Shown here: positions 10,815 to 21,132 of the stretch, in pieces
Position numbering within the stretch: the first letter of the stretch is position 1
Layout: every line of letters starts with the position of its first letter
NCBI GenBank assembly: GCA_049999765.1
Contig: JBNGIQ010009429.1
Coordinates: 464,887-528,886, forward strand
DNA length: 64,000 nt
Reading direction: 5' to 3'
Source of the DNA: Phaeoceros laevis
Lineage: Eukaryota > Anthocerotophyta > Anthocerotopsida > Notothyladales
The notes under the pieces: generated by a model
Told to the model about the DNA's origin: nothing
The model's input: only the letters and a program-made list of their open reading frames with translations
Database searches by the model: none
Position numbers and translations under genes: made by a program

Positions 10815-11302
10815 GGGATTTAGCTTGGCTTAGTAATAAGCTGAGACTAGACATAAGCTGGCTCTTAGCTTCTACGGGACATCCAAAAACGGAGTAAGCT
10901 CTGTACCCCCTTGGGGTTGCAAGGGTTCCACCGTCTAAGAAAGTAAATCGGAAGAGAAATTTATTTATTTTATCGTGCTGAGACTGCTGAGTGCTAACAG
11001 CGGAAAGACTTGGAGCAACTTTAGGAGGGGGAACGTTCCAGCGTCCTCAAAATGGAAACCCTAGGGACGAAGCTCTGTATCGCTTTGCGCACGGTGTCCC
11101 TCAAGCGCGAGGCAAGCAGGGTTTATGCATCTATTCGCATGCTGTCTCACCTCTCGTGCGGGGCAGTGAGCTGTCGGATCAAAGCGCCTCATTTGCGGAC
11201 TCTTACGCCCTACCTTGGTGAGCTGCCTGCGAAGAGTGTAGTGACCACCGCGGTTTCAGGTTAATTGCACCTATCCAATCTCGCAAAGTCGCCCTGGTTC
11301 TG
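10815..11302. other. AKR 3' flank and U2AF65 upstream region
   Basis: Non-coding between the AKR stop and the proposed U2AF65 start. A telo-box, AAACCCTAG, sits at 11056-11064, about 240 bp before the start; such boxes are common in promoters of plant housekeeping and translation/RNA-processing genes. Confidence 0.5.
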
Positions 11303-14300
11303 ATGGCTGGCCACGAGGAGGACGGTGGGCATTATGAGGACGGGGGCTCGCCCGCGCCCCGGATTGCCCACGGGGAATTCGGGTCTGCGCCAGGCTTCGA
11401 GCTGCACTCCGAGCGCGAAAATGGAGGTCGGGAGCGTGAGGTATGGCTTTGCAGATGAGTCGTGTGGTACTGATTCTGTATTCGTGGTGGATTCCCAGGA
11501 TGCCTGTTGCTAGATTGCCTAGGGTTATGACACCGGTGCGCGATTCTGGTATCTCCCAGTTGTGCTCTTTCAGGTCCCTTTTCCCCTTCGCAGTTTCGTG
11601 TCACCAGATTTAGGTCTTGATGTCTTGGCGGAGCATCGGATTCATGTGAGGCTGCATTCTTGTTGCATATGTCACGGTAGAAAGAATTGGTGGGGTGCTT
11701 GAAACTGAAAATGATGAAACTGAACTTGCAGTCTTGTGTTGGAGTGAGAGCCCTTGTTCTCTTCACACGTTTCCAGTTTTATGAGGATTGCACGATTGTG
11801 GCACCTGTCTTGCCATGTTCACTCTATAATTGTCTATTGTAAAAATCTGATTTCAGCTTTTTTGTTTGTTGCCGTTGTTCCTTTTTGTATGTGCTTAGTT
11901 GTGAAGAAGAACGGTTAAGGAGCAGTGAGTATCAGAATATTGGTTTGGAGACAGTGGTTTTGGAAGTGATTAAGATGCATCGAGTTCAAAAGAGTGTGGC
12001 AGTGTATATGGATTTCATGTTTCTCTCCAGTTAAAGGATTGGTATCTAGAATCACTTGTAGATCAATTTTTTTTCAAGGGAGTAGGCTTGTTTCACTTCT
12101 CAGATACTTGGTTCCAAAAGAGACTGTCCATGGAAGGTGGCTGAGAGTCTGGGCTTGTTTCTCCTGCATATTTGTTCACTGACTTGTGACTCAATCAGCA
12201 GCGCTCCTCCCGGGAGCCGGATCGTGAAAGAGGAAAAAGCAGAGAAAAAGAACGTGAAAGGGGGGACAGAGACCGCAGGCACAGGGATGACAGAGATCGT
12301 GAAAGGGGGGACAGAGATAGGGATCGTGAACGTGGTGAAAGGCATAGAAGTCATGACCGTGAGAGGTAACTTCGCAGCATCATCACGAAAGTGCCTAGTT
12401 TCCTGTTCTTCGATTTGACCTTCTCCAGATTTCAGCTATCAGAGCTGATACCAATCTACTCTTTCGCAGGCGAGGTCGAGATTATGACCGTGACAGAGAT
12501 CGAAGGCATAGACACCGTTCACGGTCTCGTGAATATTCTCGGTCTCGGTCTCGTTCAAGGTCACCTTCACGCGATCGCAGGAGGTGCACTTACTCCCTTC
12601 CAAGTTTTTGGAGTTTGATGCCCTTAAGACTTTCTAGCCTCAGTGCAACGCAGGTAGAGACTAAAACAACAGATGGTGAATCTTGCAGTAAACGAACAAG
12701 TGGCTTTGACATGGCACCACCAGGTGCTGCAGTTGTTCCCGGGGCCACCATGCCAGGTTTGTCCCAATTCTTATACTCTGCCAAGTTCTTCTGGTTGAGC
12801 TTTGAGCATTTAGTATAGATTGATTGGTCAATCACCTAAGATTCGGAATGGCACTGAGGAGACTGTTTGCTTGTTCGTTTGTCCTTTTCTGGTCTGTTGT
12901 TGTCTGTGGTTGTTTTGTATGCTTTGTGGGCGGAAGGCGTCAGGAGCCCCATGGCCTTCTGTCCCCAACCACGAGCCTGCATCCAATGGCTTGTATGTAC
13001 AACGAGGGAAACACATTAGTTGGTGGATCATTGATCTTTACCCAGCACTCCTTTCTATTTTAAGAGCATTAGTTTGTTTCCCAATCTGCAAGCAGGGATG
13101 CTCCCAACTGCAGCCATGAATCCCGGCAGCAATCTGTCACCTCTTGGTAAAACCTTGTCCTGTGCATCATGTTAACATCCAAATCAGTGGCCTTACCGTT
13201 GGCGGATGTTAATCTGTATCATTGAACTACAGGCCAGATACCAGGGATGTCTCAACAAATGGCTGGAGTTTTCCCAGGAATGTTCTCGTTTGGTGGTACA
13301 CAGGTGATTTTCTACTAATATTTGGAATTAGAGAACTTGGTGAACATATTTCTGCTCTGTTAAACTGCTGTTTATCTGACTCACACTTGCTGTTCTTATC
13401 TTCATGTTCAGTTTGGAGGTCTTCCATCTATGCCTGCGCAGGCTATGACACAGCAGGTGTGTTAGGTTTTGATGTTTTTGCTGTCAAATATTGATTGTGT
13501 TCCTCGGCTTGTGAAGTTTAAAATCTGTGTGACGGTGTATTGTTTTATGTGATGTCCAGGCAACAAGGCATGCCCGAAGGGTCTATGTGGGAGGTTTGCC
13601 TCCAATGGCAAATGAACAGGTTCCGTTTTACCCATACCTATTTCATATTCAGACTTCTGGTGGTTTTTGTTATGCTTTTTGAGGGTTTGCAGTTGCATGA
13701 ACACTGTTCTGATATGTGATTTCTTTTGTAGACAATTGCCACTTTTTTCAGTCAGGTTATGGCTGCTGTTGGGGGAAACACTGCTGGACCAGGTATTTTC
13801 AGCTTCATGAAATTTGCGATATGCATGTTTGCAGTTTGCTCTGGACGATATGTAACAGTTATTTTCCATTTGCAGGAGACGCTGTGGTAAATGTTTACAT
13901 TAACCAAGAGAAAAAGTTTGCTTTTGTTGAGATGCGGACTGTGGAAGAAGCTAGCAATGCAATGGCCTTGGATGGAATCATTTTTGAGGTATGCTTAACA
14001 TGTTGCTATCCCCTGTTCTTGCTTCAGGTTATAACTGATTCCAGAAGGTTAAAGCTTATTTGAGTTTTGGGTGTTTGAAGGGGGTGTCTGTGAGAGTAAG
14101 GAGGCCCAGTGACTATAATCCATCAATGGCTGCAACTCTTGGCCCTAGTCAACCCAGCCCTCACCTAAACCTTGCTGCCGTTGGACTGACTCCTGGGTAT
14201 GTCCCTGCATCCTTATTATTACGATCATTGATTTGACAATGAAGTGACCACTGCCTCTGACGTGGTTCCTGACTTTCTTTCAATTTTTTAAGCAGTGCTG

Positions 14301-16370
14301 CCGGCGGAGCTGATGGACCTGACAGAATATTTGTTGGAGGTTTGCCATATTATTTAACTGAGGTACAAATCAAGGAGTTACTGGAATCTTTTGGGTAAGT
14401 TGCATTGTTTTGGCAATTTCTGTATCGTATTGTCCTTTCATTTTCCCAACTATCTTTGTTTGAATATGGGATGAAGCTACCTAACCAGCAAAGGGGGAAG
14501 CCTGTCATAGTGAGCACCTTTCAGCTAATAATATGATGTGGGCAGGGACATGATGGCTCATTATGGTTTCTTTCTGCTATGTAACAGGCCTTTGCGGGGG
14601 TTTGACCTTGTCAAGGATCGGGATACAGGCAACTCAAAAGGATATGGCTTTTGTGTATATCAGGTACAGTGAGTTGTAGTCATCCTGTGGACATTGTGGA
14701 ATGGCTATGCATGGTTCTTTCAGAAGCTAATATATGATTGCATGCATCACATACACATGCTTGTAGTTGGCAGTTGGCAGATGTCATCTGTTTGCTGGCT
14801 GAAGCACTGTAATACGGCGGTTTCCTTCTACGGCAGCTCCTTAAACTGTGGTGTTGAAGTGAACAATTGCATGTTGTGACTTGACTGCACTGACCTGTAT
14901 TTGGGGCGTGACCCAACTGCGAAAATATATGCAGGAGCCGTCCGTAACAGATGTTGCCTGTGCTGCGCTTAATGGTTTGAAAATGGGTGATAAGACCTTA
15001 ACAGTGCGTCGCGCGACAGCCAGGTGGGGTTATACTAAATCTTACTCCCTGTCTGCTTGTGATTTGCATGCTTAATGTGCAGGATCCTTCAGTTGTGGAC
15101 ATAGCCTGTGCAACGCTTAATGGCATGAAAATGGATGACAAGACTTTGACAGTCCGCCGTGCCACTGCGAGGTTGGCATATGTCAACTTACACACGTGTA
15201 TGCAAGTCATGGTCTGGGCTTAGTGGTTGGTGCAATTGTCTAACCTGCAGCTACCTCCACTCAGGCCGCAGCAGTCGGATTTGACCCAAAATGTTGTCAT
15301 TGTCGGTGTACGCACCATTAGGTCATGTGTCCAGATGTCAGAGAGTAGATGTGTAGATGCAGGAGCCACCCTGTCATTTGGTCACCCATCTTACTGAGTG
15401 TGGTTTGTCAAAGCTCGCTGATGTGTCCTCTGCTCTGCTGTTTATCTAATATTTTGTCTGACCACAACAAAACAAATATGCTGTCAGCAGTGGACAACCG
15501 AAGCCAGATCAAGCTAACGTATTAGCGCAAGCACAACAACAAATAGCGTTGCAGGTGATGCTATGTTGGCCTTTGTTCTGAAAATCCTATAAGTCTTTTT
15601 CTCTCGTGTGGTGTCTCTCGCAGTGGGCTGACATTGTCTTGCTTGTATTGTGCAGAAACTCGCCCTGCAAGCCAGTGGGGCAAATGCCCTACCTCTTGGG
15701 GGCCTATCTATGATGCCGGGAATGGCTGGAGGTTTAATGCCTGGCATGATGCCTGGCATGGGCAATGGGCTATCCCCTGTCAGTGAACCAGCTACGAAAG
15801 TGGTTTGTTTGACTCAGGTACTACGCAATATCTGTATGTGTATTTTTCGAGCAGTTGTTTTGACATGTGCGTGTATAACTAGACGTGGCACTGCATTTTA
15901 TCCGTAGGTTGTATCTGCTGATGAGTTGGGGGATGATGAGGAATACGACGAAATTCTTGAGGACATGCGGGAGGAGTGTGGCAAATATGGTACAGTGTCA
16001 ATCTGCAGTTAGAATTGTCGTGCAAGTTTAGCTGTAGTTGTGTGTAAATGTGAATTGTGACGTTTTTCCTTTTGTCAGGCAACATTGTCAACTTGGCAAT
16101 CCCACGGCCAAGGGCTGGGGAAGAAGTTCTTGGCGTTGGAAAGGTGAGACTTCCTGCCCTCGGTTCGTTTCGTTTTGAATGTGGTGTTTTGGTGATGAAC
16201 ACACATCTGAGTGTTGGCAAAACTACATGCAGGTGTTCGTTGAGTACTCTGAGTTGCATGAAGCTGCCAAGGCCAGGAATATGCTCAACGGAAGGAAGTT
16301 CGGTGGTAATTCAGTAGTTGCCGTTTATTACTCTGAAGAGAGCTTTGCGCGAGGCGATTTTGGGGGATGA
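11303..16370 (+). CDS. U2AF65: Splicing factor U2AF large subunit (U2AF65)
   Basis: Eighteen exons per transcript join in frame to about 593 aa: 11303-11440, 12199-12365, 12470-12583, 12638-12756, 13233-13303, 13412-13456, 13560-13619, 13732-13792, 13876-13988, 14081-14196, 14293-14394, 14588-14663, then 14935-15023 or 15083-15171, then 15491-15554, 15656-15817, 15908-15989, 16079-16143 and 16233-16370. The order is an RE/RS-rich N-terminus (exons 2-3), RRM1 (from RRVYVGGLPP), RRM2 (from DRIFVGGLPYYL), a Met/Gly-rich linker, and a C-terminal UHM with the RKF motif. U2AF65 binds the polypyrimidine tract before 3' splice sites and, with U2AF35 and SF1, recruits U2 snRNP in the nucleus. Exon 13 exists as two alternative copies, described separately. 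Confidence 0.93.
14935..15023 (+). other. U2AF65: U2AF65 alternative exon 13A (RRM2)
   Basis: 89 bp, preceded by TATATGCAG and followed by GTGGGG. It encodes EPSVTDVACAALNGLKMGDK and then TLTVRRATA, the helix-2/strand-4 half of RRM2. Its phases (0 in, 2 out) equal those of exon 13B. Confidence 0.9.
15083..15171 (+). other. U2AF65: U2AF65 alternative exon 13B (RRM2)
   Basis: 89 bp, preceded by AATGTGCAG and followed by GTTGGC, a weaker-looking donor. It encodes DPSVVDIACATLNGMKMDDK and then TLTVRRATA. It matches exon 13A at 23 of 29 residues. Including both exons produces a stop seven codons into 13B, and skipping both produces a stop nine codons into exon 14. Confidence 0.9.
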
Positions 16371-17443
16371 GATAATAGAAACATTACCCGCCTGCCTGTG
16401 TCTCCTGTGTAACCTAACTCAAGCGATACTAGTCTACCTCCAAAAATTTTGAATGAAGCAGCACCATAAATTACAGGTGTTGTGCTACGGCCTCGGGACA
16501 AGCTTGTAGACTTGTAGATGTCCTTGGCCCTGTCAGGGTGTCACAACTCTCTCCACCGCTGCTCACGAGGTCCTCCATTCGAAAGGAGCCGAGCAGCCCA
16601 CCAATGGGGTTGCTTTCTCGTCGCGTACAGTATGACAGCGTGTCGCTATCTCTCCGGGTACCAGAAACGATTGGGTGGCCGGTGACGGTCCAGTAGGTAG
16701 GCGCTGGCTGCCCAGGAGCAGTTGCGAGCTCCATTGCCCTAATTGTACGTGTACAAGCAAAAGCAAGCAAGCGGGTGTCGGGTACTGGTAGGTATCATCG
16801 CTGTAGAGACTTACATGTACTTGTATGCCTGCAAGGTCACATATTCTATGCCGGTGGAGCATGGACTCCACGACCTTGCCACTGCCCTGAGGGGCCGCTG
16901 TCCATGGAACCACACCCATGCGGTGTGTGGCCCTTTCGGGTGCCCTCGGTCAGTCCGCCACAGATTCCCCCAGGAGTCCCGAGTCATGTGAAATCGGCCC
17001 CTGCCCTGCCCTGCCGCCCTGCTTACACAGCAATCTTGACACTTCACCGTATCATGTGACCTCGCAGCCGTGTGCCTGAACACATCAACAGGGCCGGCCG
17101 GCCTGCCCAGTTCCCACACCCGTATTGTTCGAATGAGTGAAAGGCAGACAGACATACCACGTCTGAACAGCTCTCCTGCCGGCGTGGCCCAGCGTTGGTG
17201 ATCGATTTGAAGACAACTTCTCCTCTCCGGAACAGAGAACGGACCGGGACTTGGAAGGGGACGGGTGCGGGACCTCCTTTGATGAAACCTTTACCTTTGC
17301 ATGTACACCCGTGAGGATAAATTCCTGCACCTTCACCGCCACGTCCCGTCGACGTCCCCCTCCCTCCGTAATCCCAATCATCGAGTGCCTCCGGCATGGC
17401 CTGCCGGTGGAACTCCCAGGCGTCGACTGTCGTTGACACGAGG
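16371..17443. other. Intergenic region between U2AF65 and SWEET
   Basis: Contains the U2AF65 3' UTR and the SWEET upstream region. Overlapping open frames on both strands show no domain and look fortuitous. Confidence 0.5.
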
Positions 17444-17444
17444 A

Positions 17445-17453
17445 TATATAAGG
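17445..17453 (+). promoter_or_regulatory. TATA box of the SWEET gene
   Basis: TATATAAGG lies about 365 bp before the SWEET start codon in a GC-rich context. If used, transcription would start near 17475-17485 and leave a long 5' leader. Confidence 0.6.
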
Positions 17454-17809
17454 CCGCCCTGCTTTTCGGCCATGATGAGCCCCAACACAGGAGCAGAGCA
17501 GCACAGCCCTGCTTCCTAGCTACCAACACTGCGCACGCTGCAGCAGCGTGACGGTCTAGCTAGCTAGCTAGTTGCAGTTACTAGCCCGTGCCCGCAGATC
17601 TCCTTTTGCCGGCACCTGCATTCAAACTGCATGTGCATGTCGGCTTAGGTTCCTCAGGCTGGAGCTCGTGGCCAGTTGAGATCACTTACCGTCTCAACAG
17701 CGTAACATCCATAACACTAGTGCTGCGTCTTCAAGCTCGGCCGCGGGTGAATTTCAAGTTTGCATACCGCGCACTGCCAGGCGGGTCTCTTCACAGCTGT
17801 TGTGGCAAC

Positions 17810-19317
17810 ATGGACTTCCTGACGATTCTCGGAATTTTAGGTGAGTCTGTGTAGCTGCCGCGTTCTTCCTTCACTCCGGATCCACTCCCACTTGCAGAGG
17901 CGCAATTCAGACAAGTTTCCTCATCAATTCATGCTCTTCTTATCAAATGATTGCAACAGGAAACATGACGGCCATCGCTTTGTTCACGTCCCCGCTGTAA
18001 GTTGCGCAGCCTTCAACTTCCAGGCTTGTCGTCTTGAGTTCACCGTGCCTCCATCTGAGCAGAAAATCTTCAGGACTGCCAAATACGTGAAAGCTTAGTG
18101 ACATACCTTGCTAGGAGAGGAGATTTTGCTTGCACAAATTTTTTTGCGCTCAAGTGATAGCACTGCCGTGATGACTGAGCTTTCGCAGGCCGACCTTCTG
18201 GAAAATCTACAAGCTGAAGTCGACGCAGGAGTTTTCGGGACTGCCTTACGTTGCCACGCTGCTCAATTGCATGCTCTGGTGCCTCTACGGCTTGCCTGTT
18301 GTCAAGTCCAACGGTCTCCTCATCATTACTATCAACGCCGCCGGATGCGTCTTGGAAGTCTTCTACATTTCTCTCTTCCTCACATACAGCGTGAAAAAAG
18401 AGAGGGTAAGCTTAAGCTGGCTAGCCTCCGGACGGATAGGCGCCAATGCGCATTCATGAGCTACTGGTCTTCACCGTTTCGGTCCTCACGCTGATCACCG
18501 TTTAACCCTATGCGAATCATATCTGTAGGTGAAGGTGCTCAAGATGCTGCTGGCAATCCTGGTTTTCTACACCATTCTGTGCTTGGTCATAATTTTGGCA
18601 ACGCCCTTCCGCAGCCGTAAACTTGTCGTTGGTTTGTTATGCGTCATCTTCACCATCAGCATGTATACCTCACCGTTGTCTGTTATGGTAGGCCTGCAAT
18701 TTATCTCGTGTGATTGCTGTGGAACATTCCTGAGGCGGTGCACGACTCCATCTCCTGTCAAACACAAAAAAACCTTTCAACCTTTCAACTTGCTGACTCC
18801 ATGTGCCTTGCAATTGCTTCCCAGAGAATGGTGATCCGAACAAGGAGCGTTGAATTCATGCCCTTCACCTTGTCCCTCTTCAACTTCCTCAACGGCTGCG
18901 TGTGGACAGGGTACGCATTTGTTGCAAAGGACATCTACATCGGGGTAAGTCTTTGTTCTCCGTCTTCCTGGAATAACGGTGTCTACTATCAGCAGTTCCT
19001 TGCTCACCTCGTCCATCCATGATCTGGCACTGCCTACTGTCCAGATTCCAAACGGTCTTGGGACCCTCTCCGGCGTCGTGCAGCTCTGCCTCTACGTGCT
19101 GTACCGCAAGGCCACGCCTTTGCCCAGCAGAGATGAGCTGGACACGCGCTCCTTGGACAAGGCCAAAACCAACGGTGCCGCATCTTACATCCAGATTGAC
19201 AAGAGCACCAGCCAGAAGCAAGCGGAGCAGTTGCACAAGCATGAATCTAGCGGGCTGAAGCTGGTGTCCATCCCCACGAGCCCTCGTCGGGCCTCCCCAG
19301 GACCCAACAATGTCTGA
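17810..19317 (+). CDS. SWEET-family sugar transporter
   Basis: Six exons (17810-17840, 17960-17996, 18189-18405, 18529-18687, 18825-18944, 19045-19317) give 278 aa. The protein has two MtN3/saliva triple-helix bundles. The first carries ALFTSPLPTFWKIYK and LPYVATLLNCMLWCLYG. The second carries TISMYTSPLSVMRMVIRTRS, FMPFTLSLFNFLNGCVWTGY and IPNGLGTLSGVVQLCLY. This is the usual seven-TM plan with conserved prolines in the TSPLP/TSPLS motifs. SWEETs are bidirectional uniporters for mono- or disaccharides in plasma membrane or tonoplast. The hydrophilic C-terminal tail is Lys/Ser rich. Substrate clade cannot be assigned by eye. The short first exon follows a leader that begins near the TATA box at 17445. 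Confidence 0.92.
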
Positions 19318-20107
19318 AGCCCTGCTCGAGTCGGACTTTGACCGTTTGCCTGCAAAATAAGGTTTACTGTAGTGAGAGTTACAAAACTGATTTCGCTCTA
19401 TTAATTAGACCAGCCTGTACCACGCTAAACTGTAGTTCGAGAAATAGTGTACAATAGCGTCCTCCATAAGGCATCAACACGATTGCCTCTGTACTGCTAT
19501 CTACCGACTTGAGAACACCTTCACTCCTCTTGCAGCTGCTTGTGCCTGTCAGAGCAGTGACAGCTCCGTCAAAGCAGATTTTCACGAGAGGAATTTAGTG
19601 GTCACGTGGTAACAGTGGAATGTCTATTCAGAAACGGGGTACATGGAAGTTGATGTTGATAGCCAAGGGTTGTTGAACAATCATTTAGAAAGGCTTAACA
19701 AACTAAACGGTCCAGAAAGGGGGAGATGGCCCAAACATCGTGAAATCTGTCGTAGTGTGGTAGGCTTGATGATTCAGCGACTTCAGTCCACCAGCCTGGT
19801 ACTTTCAACACATGTAGTCAAAAACCAACGGCAGATCTTCCTGAAATTTCCAAGTCTATACTACGAGGCATGCACGGTAGGCTCCTGATACGAGGGCAGA
19901 AAAATCGGTGACACAGAATGACGAAAGCTGTATAAAGGTGTATAAAGCTGTATAAGTTAAGCTCCTACGGCTACTAGTGAGCAAAAAATTAAAAAATTAA
20001 GCTCCTACACAATTCTAGTGTGCGGTCGGAAGCAGAACCATCCTTCTGGAGTGCAGAACAGAGGTCTGCTTTGACACAAGGAGTCAAACACAAAAAGCTT
20101 CTCACGT
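19318..20107. other. Convergent intergenic region
   Basis: Between the 3' ends of the SWEET gene and the small minus-strand gene. No supported feature is seen apart from short repeated words such as GCTGTATAA around 19928-19955. Confidence 0.5.
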
Positions 20108-20848
20108 TCAGTCTTCATCGTCTCTCTTTGCTGTCCTGGCTCTCCTTTCTTTTACCTTAGCCCAGACCCAACGACCTATCATAAAGGCTGCCATGGCATA
20201 GACCTGCAGACACATTGTGTAACTTTTAGCCGTCCAGCACAGCAAGGTAAAAAGTGCTTGAACGCCATAACTAAACACATAGGAATCACCGAGCAACAAG
20301 GCCAATGTCCACATGCAACTTCCTGGTTGACAGCAAAGAAATTCAACAAACCAGCACCAGCTTATGCCAACCATGAGAAAAGAAATTAGCACTTCAAAAC
20401 CCTAGTTATGGACGAGCCACATCCTTAGCTCGAACTGAGCAGAAAGGAGTCAAGAACTGGCTCGGCAACGAACAACAAGCTTCACAGGTCCTTGCTCACT
20501 TCAAAAACAGAAAAAACATAGCAGTATCATGAAAGCAACGGTTAGCGGACGCGTAGTGGATGCTCGCTGAGAGCTAGTCAGTGTGGCTAATACCTGCCAC
20601 ATTTTGCTGGAAGGAGAGTCATCACCATCATCCGTGGTAATCTCCAATTTCTGCTGCAGCTTCGGAACCGGCTTTGCGTAACGCACCACGCTGCGTCTCG
20701 CATCCTGGTTCCCCCCCTGAGCACCCTCCTTATTTTGGTCTCCGCTACTGTCCCTACTGTTTCCCCCTACCGCAGGGGTGGCGGGTGCCGCGGCATCCTC
20801 ACTTTCCGATCCCCTTTGCTGAGAGCTGTTGCGATTAGAGAACCACAT
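20108..20848 (-). CDS. Small single-pass membrane protein, function unknown
   Basis: Two exons on the minus strand (20848-20594 and 20203-20108) encode 116 aa. The N-terminal 60 or so residues are Ser/Gly/Asp/Gln-rich and low complexity. There follow a basic stretch (RRSVVRYAKPVPKLQQK), an acidic patch, one hydrophobic helix (VYAMAAFMIGRWVWAKV) and a charged tail (KERRARTAKRDDED). This is a tail-anchored or type II layout. I do not recognise the family. It is divergent from OST48 with 284 bp between the start codons, so the two may share a promoter. The intron is long (390 bp) relative to the coding sequence. Confidence 0.65.
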
Positions 20849-21132
20849 GTCTGTCGATGCGCGTCGGATTCAGCACACGATTCTTCCACTCTACAGCGTA
20901 AATGATCGTGTCGAGAGCGCTAGTCCAGTTCGAAAAAGATACTCCACGACTTGCGATTCAAGCAACCTGGAAAGCACTCTCCCATCAAGCCCACTAAACT
21001 GGATTCGGGTTTACAGTTTGACTTAACCCAGTAGTTTGACTTAACCCAGTAAAGTGGTGCTTCAGGTCAATGTATGGGTGCACTTGGGTCTTCGGAACAC
21101 TGCCCAGAGCACAAGACGTCTTGTGAAGAGAC
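20849..21132. promoter_or_regulatory. Bidirectional promoter region with an 18-bp tandem repeat
   Basis: Separates the divergent small membrane-protein gene and OST48. The sequence AGTTTGACTTAACCCAGT is present twice in direct succession at 21015-21032 and 21033-21050. Confidence 0.5.

Noticed and set aside
15355-15420. Possible third copy of the U2AF65 RRM2 exon (ATGCAGGAGCC word)
   Set aside because: Only the splice-acceptor-like first bases resemble exon 13A; the following sequence does not encode the RRM2 segment and no matching donor is present.
16743-17529. Long overlapping frames on both strands between U2AF65 and SWEET
   Set aside because: GC-rich chance frames; they overlap each other, have no domains and span the SWEET TATA box region.
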